Positions 20,584 to 28,389 of a stretch of DNA of 64,000 bases are shown here, one piece after another. The translations under genes were made by a program, and so were the position numbers. The DNA lies in NCBI GenBank assembly GCA_963752745.1, contig CAVWAK010000020.1, positions 1 through 64,000 on the forward strand, read 5' to 3'. Each line of letters begins with the position of its first letter. Positions within the stretch are counted from its first letter, which is position 1. The notes beneath the pieces were generated by a model. It worked only from the letters and a program-made list of their open reading frames with translations, made no database searches and was not told the origin of the DNA. Source of the DNA: Thiogranum sp963752745. Lineage in GTDB: Bacteria; Pseudomonadota; Gammaproteobacteria; DSM-19610.

Positions 20584-21951
20584 CTAAATGGATTTGGCCT
20601 GTTCTATTGCATTGCCGATATAGGTGGCCGGCGACAGCTTTGCCAGCTCCTGTTTCGCTTCATCGGGAATATCCAGTCCATCGATGAATGCCGCCAGGGA
20701 TTCTGCACTGATGCCCTTGCCACGTGTCAGCTCCTTGAGTTTCTCGTACGGCTGATCGACGGCGTAACGGCGCATCACTGTCTGCACGGCTTCTGCCAGA
20801 ACTTCCCAGGTTGCGTCCAGGTCTTCCATCAGGCGTTGCGGGTTGGCCTCCAGTTTGCCAATGCCGCGCAGCAAAGAACTATAGGCAATGCTTGAATGTG
20901 CAATGCCCACGCCGAGGTTGCGTAACACGGTTGAATCTGTCAGATCACGCTGCCAGCGAGAGATGGGCAGCTTCATGGCAAGGTGGTCGAAGATGGCATT
21001 CGCAATGCCAAAATTGCCCTCGGCATTTTCAAAATCGATAGGGTTCACCTTGTGCGGCATGGTCGAAGAACCGACTTCACCGGCCACGGTTTTCTGTTTG
21101 AAGTAACCCAGCGAAATATAGCCCCATACGTCGCGCGCAAAATCGATAAGAATGACGTTGAAGCGGGCGACGGCATCAAACAGCTCGGCAATGTAGTCAT
21201 GCGGTTCTATCTGGATGGTATAACTGTTCCAGTCAAGGCCGAGTCCGGTGACGAACTGTTCGGCAAAGGCAGGCCAGTCGACTTCCGGGTAGGCTGCGAG
21301 GTGGGCATTGTAGTTGCCTACCGCGCCGTTGATTTTACCCATCAGCCGCACTGCGGCAATCTGTTCACGCTGGCGTCGCAGGCGGTGAACGACGTTCGCC
21401 ATCTCCTTGCCCAGGGTGGTTGGTGAAGCAGGCTGCCCGTGGGTGCGGGACAGCATGGGCATTTCTGCCGTGTTATGCGCCAGTGCGGTGATTGTCTGGA
21501 TGACTTCGTCCAGTTTGGGTAGCAGGACCTGGCCGCGTGCTTCGCGAAGCATGAGTGCATAGGCGAGGTTATTGATATCTTCCGATGTGCAGGCAAAGTG
21601 GAAGAATTCGCTTATGTTTTCCAGCTCATCGTTCCCGGCGATCTTTTCCTTGAGGAAGTATTCAACGGCCTTGACGTCATGGTTTGTGGTGCGCTCGATG
21701 TTCTTGACGCGCTGGGCGTCTTCTTCGTTGAATTTATCAGCGATGCCATCGAGTATGGTGTTGGCATGGTCACTGAGCGTTGCAACTTCCGCTATGGCAC
21801 TGTGTGCGGCCAGCGCCTGGAGCCAGCGTACTTCGACCAGGACACGGTGCTTGATCAGGCCGTATTCACTGAATATAGGACGCAGGCCTTCGGTGGCCCG
21901 GCTGTAGCGGCCATCGACGGGGGAAACAGCAGTCAGTGATGTGAGTTCCAT
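20584..21951 (-). CDS. purB: adenylosuccinate lyase
   Basis: PurB cleaves SAICAR and adenylosuccinate in purine synthesis. The 455-residue product begins MELTSLTAVSPVDGRY and contains the fumarase/lyase signature GEVGSSTMPHKVNPIDFEN with the catalytic-loop serines. The ATG at 21951 is chosen because GAGG lies six bases upstream and the start matches the Escherichia enzyme; an ATG two codons earlier abuts that site. It begins a few bases after the acnA stop on the same strand. Its stop faces the GGDEF-EAL stop only three bases away. Confidence 0.97.
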   Translation of the reverse strand: MELTSLTAVSPVDGRYSRATEGLRPIFSEYGLIKHRVLVEVRWLQALAAHSAIAEVATLSDHANTILDGIADKFNEEDAQRVKNIERTTNHDVKAVEYFLKEKIAGNDELENISEFFHFACTSEDINNLAYALMLREARGQVLLPKLDEVIQTITALAHNTAEMPMLSRTHGQPASPTTLGKEMANVVHRLRRQREQIAAVRLMGKINGAVGNYNAHLAAYPEVDWPAFAEQFVTGLGLDWNSYTIQIEPHDYIAELFDAVARFNVILIDFARDVWGYISLGYFKQKTVAGEVGSSTMPHKVNPIDFENAEGNFGIANAIFDHLAMKLPISRWQRDLTDSTVLRNLGVGIAHSSIAYSSLLRGIGKLEANPQRLMEDLDATWEVLAEAVQTVMRRYAVDQPYEKLKELTRGKGISAESLAAFIDGLDIPDEAKQELAKLSPATYIGNAIEQAKSI

Positions 21952-21959
21952 GCTCATCC

Positions 21960-24623
21960 TCAGGCCGCCAGTTGTCGCAACACGTAGTGGAGGATGCCGC
22001 CGTGACGGTAATACTCAACTTCCTGGGGTGTATCGATACGCACCCTGGCCTGGAAGGTTTTTTCTGCGCCATCTTCGGCTACAGCCTTCACTGTCACCTG
22101 TTTGGCCGAGCCGTCACCGAGGCCTTCGACGTTGAAAACTTCTTTTCCGCTAAGCCCCAGGGATGCGGCGGTATCACCATCGTTGTACTGCAAAGGCAGG
22201 ATACCCATGCACACCAGGTTGGTGCGATGGATGCGTTCGTAGCTTTCGGCAATGACGGCGCGCACACCCAGCAGGCGAGGGCCTTTTGCAGCCCAGTCGC
22301 GTGAAGAACCGGAGCCGTATTCCTTGCCGGCCAGAATGACCAGCGGAATGTTCTCATCCTTGTAACGCATGGCAGCGTCGTAGATGCTCATTTGTTCGCC
22401 ACCAGGCTGATACGTCGTGACGCCACCTTCGGTGCCCGGTGCCAGCAGGTTACGCAGGCGGATGTTGGCAAAGGTACCGCGCATCATGACTTCGTGGTTG
22501 CCACGGCGTGATCCCAGCGAATTGAAATCAGCCTGTTGAACACCCTGTGCCTGCAGGTATTCACCGGCGGGACTGTCGGCCTTGATAGCACCGGCGGGCG
22601 ATATGTGATCGGTAGTGACCGAGTCGCCGAGCAGGGCCAGGACGCGTGCGCCCTTGATGTCGGTAACATCGCCGGGCTCTTTACTCATGCCCTCAAAGTA
22701 GGGCGGGTTCTGTATGTAGGTGGAGTCTTTGCTCCAGCCGAATAACTGGCCTTCCGGTGAATCCAGGGTCACCCAGCGATCGGCGCCCTTGAAGACATCT
22801 TCATAGACGCCGGTAAATTCGTCGCGAGTGACATGCTTGCTGACGACATCACTGACTTCTTTCTGGCTTGGCCAGATGTCCTTCAGATATACGTCGTTGC
22901 CATTACTGTCCTTGCCGACAGGCTCGTTGTACAGGTCGATGTCCATGGTGCCGGCAATCGCGTAGGCGACCACCAGTGGTGGTGATGCCAGGTAGTTCAT
23001 GCGCACTTCGGCGTGCACGCGGCCTTCGAAGTTGCGGTTGCCGGAGAGCACGGCTGTCACCGAAAGATTGCCCTCGGCGATAGCTTTCGATACAGGTTCG
23101 GGCAACGGACCTGAGTTACCTATGCAGGTTGCACAACCATAACCGACGATATGGAAGCCGAGGGTTTCCAGGTCGTCCATCAGGCCGGCATCGTTCAGGT
23201 ATTCGGTGACCACCTGGGAACCGGGTGCCAGCGAGGTTTTGACCCACGGTTTGACTTTCAGCCCCAGGGCGGCGGCTTTCTTTGCGACCAGTCCGGCGCC
23301 GAGCATGACGGAGGGATTGGAGGTGTTGGTGCAGGAAGTGATCGAGGCGATGACCACGGCGCCATCATCCAGTTCAAAGTCCTGGCCGTTGATGGTGCCT
23401 TTGGCTGGCTGACTGGAGAGGCTGCGTTCACTCTTTAACGCGGCAAGATCCTTTTCAAAGCACTGCTTGGACTCGCTCAGGGAGATGCGGTCCTGCGGAC
23501 GTTTCGGGCCGGCAAGGCTGGGAACCACGGTGGACATGTCGAGTTCCACCACGCTGGTGTACGTGGCATCTGCCTGACTGGCAGTGCGGAACATGCCTTG
23601 CTCTTTGGCGTAGGCTTCAACCAGTGCAACCTGTGCTTCGTCGCGCCCGGACAGGCGCAGGTAGTTCAGGGTTTCTTCGTCGACCGGGAAGATGCCGCAG
23701 GTGGCGCCATACTCGGGTGCCATGTTGGCCAGGGTTGCACGGTCGGCCAGCGACAGGTGGTCGAGGCCGTCGCCGAAGAATTCGACGAACTTGCCGACCA
23801 CGCCGTGCTTGCGCAGCATTTCCACGACTACCAGCACCAGGTCGGTGGCGGTAGCGCCTTCGGGGAGTTCGCCCGCCAGTTTGAATCCGACGACTTGCGG
23901 GATCAGCATTGACACCGGCTGACCCAGCATGGCGGCTTCGGCTTCGATGCCGCCGACACCCCAGCCGAGTACGCCGAGACCGTTAATCATGGTGGTGTGT
24001 GAATCGGTACCAACCAGGGTATCCGGATAGGCCTGGCGAACACCGTTGTTCTCCATATCGAAGACCACGCGACCGAGGTACTCGAGGTTAACCTGGTGCA
24101 CGATGCCGGTATCCGGTGGTACTACCTTGAAATTGGAAAAGGCTTTCTGACCCCACTTGAGAAAGCTGTAACGTTCCTGGTTGCGCTGGTATTCGATTTT
24201 GGCGTTGAGATCGACGGAGTCTTTATTGCCAAAGCTGTCAATCTGGACCGAGTGATCGATAACCAGTTCTGCAGGTTGCAGCGGATTGATTTTTTCCGGG
24301 TCGCCACCGAGCATCTTCATGGCATCGCGCATGGCGGCCAGATCGACCACGGCAGGTACGCCGGTGAAGTCCTGCATCAGTACGCGTGCTGGACGAAAGG
24401 CGATTTCCTGGCTGGGTTCCGCCTGGGGATCCCAGTTGATGAGCGCCTCGATATCGTCTCTGGTGACGGTTTTGTCGTCTTCAAAGCGCAGCAGGTTTTC
24501 GAGCAGAACCTTGAGTGAATAGGGAAGACTCGAAATATCCTTGTCCAGCGAGGGCAGGCGGTAAATCTCGTATTCCCTGTCGCTTACGGACAGCATGCTG
24601 CGAGTCGAAAAACTATTGCTCAT
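21960..24623 (-). CDS. acnA: aconitate hydratase A
   Basis: The 887-residue enzyme interconverts citrate and isocitrate in the TCA cycle with a 4Fe-4S cluster. Cluster cysteines are visible in SCTNTSNPSVML and GCATCIGNSGPLPEP, and the swivel domain carries GKEYGSGSSRDWAAKG. Length and motifs are those of AcnA/IRP-type aconitases, not AcnB. It lies directly upstream of purB. A GGAG site precedes the ATG, and a CATAAT box lies about 35 bases upstream. Insertion of acnA between purB and hflD is a local difference from Pseudomonas and Escherichia. Confidence 0.96.
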   Translation of the reverse strand: MSNSFSTRSMLSVSDREYEIYRLPSLDKDISSLPYSLKVLLENLLRFEDDKTVTRDDIEALINWDPQAEPSQEIAFRPARVLMQDFTGVPAVVDLAAMRDAMKMLGGDPEKINPLQPAELVIDHSVQIDSFGNKDSVDLNAKIEYQRNQERYSFLKWGQKAFSNFKVVPPDTGIVHQVNLEYLGRVVFDMENNGVRQAYPDTLVGTDSHTTMINGLGVLGWGVGGIEAEAAMLGQPVSMLIPQVVGFKLAGELPEGATATDLVLVVVEMLRKHGVVGKFVEFFGDGLDHLSLADRATLANMAPEYGATCGIFPVDEETLNYLRLSGRDEAQVALVEAYAKEQGMFRTASQADATYTSVVELDMSTVVPSLAGPKRPQDRISLSESKQCFEKDLAALKSERSLSSQPAKGTINGQDFELDDGAVVIASITSCTNTSNPSVMLGAGLVAKKAAALGLKVKPWVKTSLAPGSQVVTEYLNDAGLMDDLETLGFHIVGYGCATCIGNSGPLPEPVSKAIAEGNLSVTAVLSGNRNFEGRVHAEVRMNYLASPPLVVAYAIAGTMDIDLYNEPVGKDSNGNDVYLKDIWPSQKEVSDVVSKHVTRDEFTGVYEDVFKGADRWVTLDSPEGQLFGWSKDSTYIQNPPYFEGMSKEPGDVTDIKGARVLALLGDSVTTDHISPAGAIKADSPAGEYLQAQGVQQADFNSLGSRRGNHEVMMRGTFANIRLRNLLAPGTEGGVTTYQPGGEQMSIYDAAMRYKDENIPLVILAGKEYGSGSSRDWAAKGPRLLGVRAVIAESYERIHRTNLVCMGILPLQYNDGDTAASLGLSGKEVFNVEGLGDGSAKQVTVKAVAEDGAEKTFQARVRIDTPQEVEYYRHGGILHYVLRQLAA

Positions 24624-24860
24624 TCAAGGCTCCCGGATAGGGTAAAAAGTAAGCGCGCAATTATGAGCTATTTAAAATCAGCTTGGTAGGGTCGACTGCG
24701 CGCGATAGCTGCGGGTATTAAGATTGAACTGCAAGGGCGTCAAGGTCGCATGATGTCTCTTGCTGGTGTTCCGGCGTTGATATCTTTTTGCCGTTAGCTG
24801 ACTTGGCAGGTCATTATAAGTAAATAATATATAAAGTATACAAAAAGATAGGATATATAA
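24624..24860. other. intergenic spacer with AT-rich tract
   Basis: Between hflD and acnA. 24818-24868 is nearly pure A/T (AATATATAAAGTATAC and similar) and reaches the hflD 3' end. The acnA promoter should lie in 24650-24700. I see no gene. Confidence 0.5.
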
Positions 24861-25496
24861 TTAATGTAATATATTATGCTTGAGAAGATCTCCGGCAATT
24901 GCGGAAAGCTTGCGGCGACCCAGCAACAGACTGATTCGGGTGCCACCGCACTGCCGCCATAGTACGGCGGAGCGCATGGCGGCGAGTAACAAGGCGCGTA
25001 TCTGGTTGGCGACGGCGGTGTCCTGCAGTCTCGTCGGGTCTCCGTTGACCATGATTTTCGGGCTCAGGATACTGACCGTTTCAGCGTAAGTGTTGGCGAG
25101 GCCTGCAAGCACATTGGCGTGCATCAAATCAAAATGCGTCACCTGTTTTTGCGCGTGCTCGATTCCAGTGCCCAGCCGGTCCATAAGGTCGGCGCGTTTT
25201 GACAGCTTGCGTTCCAGGTGCAGTAGAACCACCAGGTAGCGGCTAAGCTCGACATCCGGTTTTTGTTTGCCGTTCAGCAACTGCGTCTGCAGCAGTCGCA
25301 AACCACTGCGAACGCCATCTACACCACCGTAGACTTCTTTAACGCTGTCGGTGTTCAGTAGCAGAGTGCTTTGCAGTGTTGCCTGGAAGGCGTCTACATC
25401 GTAGGGACGGCCGTAAGCAGTTTGCTGCACCAGTTGCAGCGCCTGCAGTATGCCGGCAAAAGCGAGCGCTCGATTCTCGTCAGTTTTAATATTCAT
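24861..25496 (-). CDS. hflD: HflD-like protein
   Basis: A 211-residue all-helical protein matching HflD in length and in segments such as ALAFAGILQALQLVQQTAYG and LSRYLVVLLHLERKL. In Escherichia HflD is a peripheral membrane protein that counteracts phage lambda CII; its general role is unclear, but it regularly follows mnmA. Its start overlaps the mnmA stop by four bases (ATGA), making nudJ-mnmA-hflD one translationally coupled operon. Confidence 0.92.
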   Translation of the reverse strand: MNIKTDENRALAFAGILQALQLVQQTAYGRPYDVDAFQATLQSTLLLNTDSVKEVYGGVDGVRSGLRLLQTQLLNGKQKPDVELSRYLVVLLHLERKLSKRADLMDRLGTGIEHAQKQVTHFDLMHANVLAGLANTYAETVSILSPKIMVNGDPTRLQDTAVANQIRALLLAAMRSAVLWRQCGGTRISLLLGRRKLSAIAGDLLKHNILH

Positions 25497-26569
25497 GACA
25501 GAATCGTACCACCGCCGAGGCAGTGGTTGCCTGCATAGAATACGATTGCCTGGCCGGGTGTCACGGCGCGTTGGGGTTTTTCAAAGCTGACGCTGGCTAC
25601 CCCATTGTCTATGGCTGTCAGGGTGCACGCCTGGTCGGCCTGCCGGTAACGAATGCGGGCATGGCACGCCAGGGGGAGGGCGGGAGTTTCACCGATCCAG
25701 TGGAGGTCGTCTGCCAGCAGATCCGGTTTAAATAACGCGGGATGGTTTTTCCCCTGTGCGACGATCAGCTGATTACTGTTCAGGTCCTTGCCGACTACGT
25801 ACCAGGGATCGCCGGATGTGTCTTTGATACCGCCGATACCCAGGCCCTGACGCTGACCGATGGTGTGGAACATCAGGCCTTTGTGGCGTCCCATGTGGAC
25901 GCCATCAACAGCAACAATATCGCCAGGCTGTGCAGGCAGATAACGCGCCAGAAACGCGTTAAATTTGCGCTCGCCAATGAAACAGATGCCGGTGCTGTCT
26001 TTCTTGTCGGAATTCCGGAAGCCACGGTCAGCGGCGATCTCCCGAACTCCGGGTTTTTCCAGTTCGCCCAGCGGAAACAGGCTGTGGTTGAGCGCATGCT
26101 GGTTCAGGCGGTACAGGAAGTAACTCTGATCTTTGTTGGCATCCCGCCCTTTTAGCAGGCGGCGGTGATTCGGGTCGCCATCGATACGCGCATAGTGTCC
26201 GGTTGCAATGCGGGTAGCTCCCAGCCCCAGCGCATAATCCAGAAACGCTTTGAACTTGATTTCCTGGTTGCAAAGGATGTCCGGGTTGGGGGTGCGGCCG
26301 GCGCGATATTCATCCAGGAAGTAGGCAAATACCCGGTCCCAGTATTCGCTGGAAAAGCTGACGGTGTGCAGCTTTATACCCAATGCGTCTGCAACCGCTC
26401 GCGCGTCGGCCAGGTCCTGCTCGGCCGGGCAATAACCGTCCTCGTCGTCTTCATCCCAGTTTTTCATGAACAGGGCTTCCACCTTATAGCCCTGTTCAAT
26501 CAGCAGGCTGGCGGCAACGGCCGAATCAACGCCGCCTGACAGACCGACCATGACTGCAGGTTTGCTCAA
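25493..26569 (-). CDS. mnmA: tRNA-specific 2-thiouridylase
   Basis: MnmA thiolates U34 of Lys, Glu and Gln tRNAs using sulfur relayed from IscS. The 358-residue protein shows the PP-loop GLSGGVDSAVAASLL, the nucleophilic cysteine in NPDILCNQEIKF and the second catalytic cysteine in STGICFIGE. It overlaps nudJ upstream and hflD downstream by four bases each. Confidence 0.97.
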   Translation of the reverse strand: MSKPAVMVGLSGGVDSAVAASLLIEQGYKVEALFMKNWDEDDEDGYCPAEQDLADARAVADALGIKLHTVSFSSEYWDRVFAYFLDEYRAGRTPNPDILCNQEIKFKAFLDYALGLGATRIATGHYARIDGDPNHRRLLKGRDANKDQSYFLYRLNQHALNHSLFPLGELEKPGVREIAADRGFRNSDKKDSTGICFIGERKFNAFLARYLPAQPGDIVAVDGVHMGRHKGLMFHTIGQRQGLGIGGIKDTSGDPWYVVGKDLNSNQLIVAQGKNHPALFKPDLLADDLHWIGETPALPLACHARIRYRQADQACTLTAIDNGVASVSFEKPQRAVTPGQAIVFYAGNHCLGGGTILS

Positions 26570-27027
26570 AACGAGTCGCCCGATTCGATGTCGACCAGAA
26601 GTTCGATCGGGTAGCGTTTGCCCCCCAGGTAATCTTCCAGCGAGCGCAATACCAGCGGGCTGCGTAGCTGAACTTCGCGCTCGCGGATGGCCTCGTGTGT
26701 CAGCCAGTGCGCAGCAGTAATGTCGGTATCAAGACTACTGTCGGCATGGTGTTGTACGCATTGGCCACAAAATGTTACCCGTATATAAGTGTCCTGTGAG
26801 GCAGGATGGCGCCAGCGGTAAATACCCACCAGGGCTTCAGGCTGAAACTGCCAGGCGGTCTCTTCCAGGCATTCGCGTACCGCGGCCTCAACGAGGTTTT
26901 CACCATCTTCCAGGTGCCCGGCCGGCTGGTTGAAGCGCTGTTTACCATGGATATGTTCTTCCACCATCAGGAACCGGCCGTCATTTTCGGCGACTGCGGC
27001 AACGGTGACTCGGGGTTTCCACACCAT
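26566..27027 (-). CDS. nudJ: Nudix hydrolase (NudJ-like phosphatase)
   Basis: A 153-residue Nudix protein with box GHLEDGENLVEAAVRECLEE (G-x5-E-x7-RE-x2-EE; the later Gly position is Ala). NudJ-type enzymes hydrolyse nucleoside tri- and diphosphates and HMP-pyrophosphate. It is the first gene of nudJ-mnmA-hflD, preceded by a GAGG site and a near-consensus promoter. Confidence 0.9.
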   Translation of the reverse strand: MVWKPRVTVAAVAENDGRFLMVEEHIHGKQRFNQPAGHLEDGENLVEAAVRECLEETAWQFQPEALVGIYRWRHPASQDTYIRVTFCGQCVQHHADSSLDTDITAAHWLTHEAIREREVQLRSPLVLRSLEDYLGGKRYPIELLVDIESGDSF

Positions 27028-27061
27028 CTCGCTTTGATATCCTCGTTGATTAGTGAATTAG

Positions 27062-27089
27062 ATTATAAACAATTAGTTATTTATTGTAA
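27062..27089 (-). promoter_or_regulatory. promoter of nudJ-mnmA-hflD
   Basis: On the minus strand TTACAA (27089-27084), 16-base spacer and a perfect TATAAT (27067-27062). The expected leader is about 30 bases and contains the GAGG ribosome-binding site. Confidence 0.55.
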
Positions 27090-27134
27090 TTGATGTAGTG
27101 CGCTAAAAAAATGCCGGATTAAGGCGTCATAGAC

Positions 27135-27162
27135 TTGACATTATTTCGATGTCACATAAAGT
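27135..27162 (+). promoter_or_regulatory. candidate promoter of the exported protein at 27335
   Basis: TTGACA (27135-27140), 16-base spacer, TAAAGT (27157-27162). The implied leader would be about 170 bases. AAAGTG/CACTTT arms at 27158-27187 flank the predicted start and could form an operator or leader hairpin. The rest of 27190-27320 shows no gene. Confidence 0.4.
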
Positions 27163-27334
27163 GTCGCCTATGACCGACGCCACTTTGCGCGGGTTCACCA
27201 CCGGCTCTCCCGGCATCTTGTTGTTTAGCCTCGGGGAACCGGCAGAGTGTCAAGGCCATAATAATAACGCTGGAATTGCCCCGCGCAGATTCTGGAAACA
27301 CTATATTCACGGGAAAACGTGAGGAGGAGTCATC

Positions 27335-28252
27335 ATGCAAGATGTCGTCAAGAAATTGTTTATATCCGGTGCCTTACTGGCACTTTCATTTGGTAATGCA
27401 TTCGCTGAAGAAGTCATGAAGCCCTTCGTACTGGGTTACAAGGCCAGTGGCGATATGCAGGCGGTAACCACTGAAGTTAAAGGTAAAGTAGAATCCGCTG
27501 GTTTCGAAATTGCCGGTACTTACTCTCCCTATGATGGTGCTGTCGTTATTGCCATCACCAACGATGCTCTGAAGAAGGATGCAGCGAGTTCTGAATTCGG
27601 TGGTTATGTTGCCGGACAGCGCGTCACCCTGACCCAGGTTGGCGACGAAATCCAGGTTAGCTACACCAACCCGCTGTATTTCGCCAACACCTACCGTTTG
27701 GAAGACACGTCTGGCGCATCTGCTGCACTGAACAGCTTGCAGACTGCACTGGGTAATGAGCAGACTTATGGCACGGGTGAGAAACAGCTGTCTCAGGCCG
27801 ATCTGCGTAAGTACCACTACATGTTCGGTATGGAATACTTCGATGATCCCAGCGAACTGGCTTACTATGACAGTCAGGAAGACGCTGTTGCTGCGGTTGA
27901 AGAAGGTCTGTCACAGGGTCGTGGCGGTGCAACCAAGGTTTATCGCATCGACATTCCCGGTAAGGACGAGACCGTGTTCGGTGTAGCCCTGAACGACAGC
28001 GGTTGCAGTGGTGATGAGTACATCATGAGCCGTGTCGACAAGGAAGCTATCCGTTCCACCGGCCATCTGCCTTACGAGATCCTGGTCTCCGACGGTGATG
28101 TATACGCCCTGTATGCACGCTTCCGTATCGCCATCAGCTGGCCTCATCTGCCGATGATCCAGAGTGAAACCGGCGCTACTTTCTTCAATATCATGTGTGC
28201 ACCTAACGCCATTGAAGAAGCCCTGATCAATGCTGCTGGTGGTGAAGTCTAA
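27335..28252 (+). CDS. exported protein of unknown function
   Basis: The ATG at 27335 follows AGGAGGAG, close to a perfect ribosome-binding site. The 305-residue product has a signal peptide (FISGALLALSFGNAFAEE). The N-terminal part (KASGDMQAVTTEVKGKVESA, GTYSPYDGAVVIAITND) faintly recalls the DUF302 fold. The C-terminal half has a few cysteines (NDSGCSGDEY, FNIMCAPN) and a WPHLPMIQS segment. I do not recognise the family. Strong ribosome-binding site and its own strong terminator suggest a separately and highly expressed gene. It occupies the slot between nudJ and isocitrate dehydrogenase. Confidence 0.75.
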   Translation: MQDVVKKLFISGALLALSFGNAFAEEVMKPFVLGYKASGDMQAVTTEVKGKVESAGFEIAGTYSPYDGAVVIAITNDALKKDAASSEFGGYVAGQRVTLTQVGDEIQVSYTNPLYFANTYRLEDTSGASAALNSLQTALGNEQTYGTGEKQLSQADLRKYHYMFGMEYFDDPSELAYYDSQEDAVAAVEEGLSQGRGGATKVYRIDIPGKDETVFGVALNDSGCSGDEYIMSRVDKEAIRSTGHLPYEILVSDGDVYALYARFRIAISWPHLPMIQSETGATFFNIMCAPNAIEEALINAAGGEV

Positions 28253-28279
28253 GCCATAAAAGCAGTAAGTCTGAAAAAG

Positions 28280-28308
28280 CCCGCACCTCTATGGTGCGGG
28301 TTTTTTTT
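28280..28308 (+). terminator. strong rho-independent terminator
   Basis: CCCGCACC (28280-28287), five-base loop, GGTGCGGG (28293-28300), then eight T residues. It lies about 28 bases after the stop of the exported protein and isolates it from idh. Confidence 0.93.
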
Positions 28309-28389
28309 GGTTTTGTTTTCGTGCTCCCTGAAGGAGTACAATCCGGCCTTTTCCTGAATAGCCGCAACCAGCCTGAGAGCAAGACGAAA

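Noticed and set aside
20580..20600. AGGCC...GGCCT dyad between the GGDEF-EAL gene and purB as a bidirectional terminator
   Set aside because: It overlaps the purB coding end, has a weak stem with a bulge and no clear T-run.
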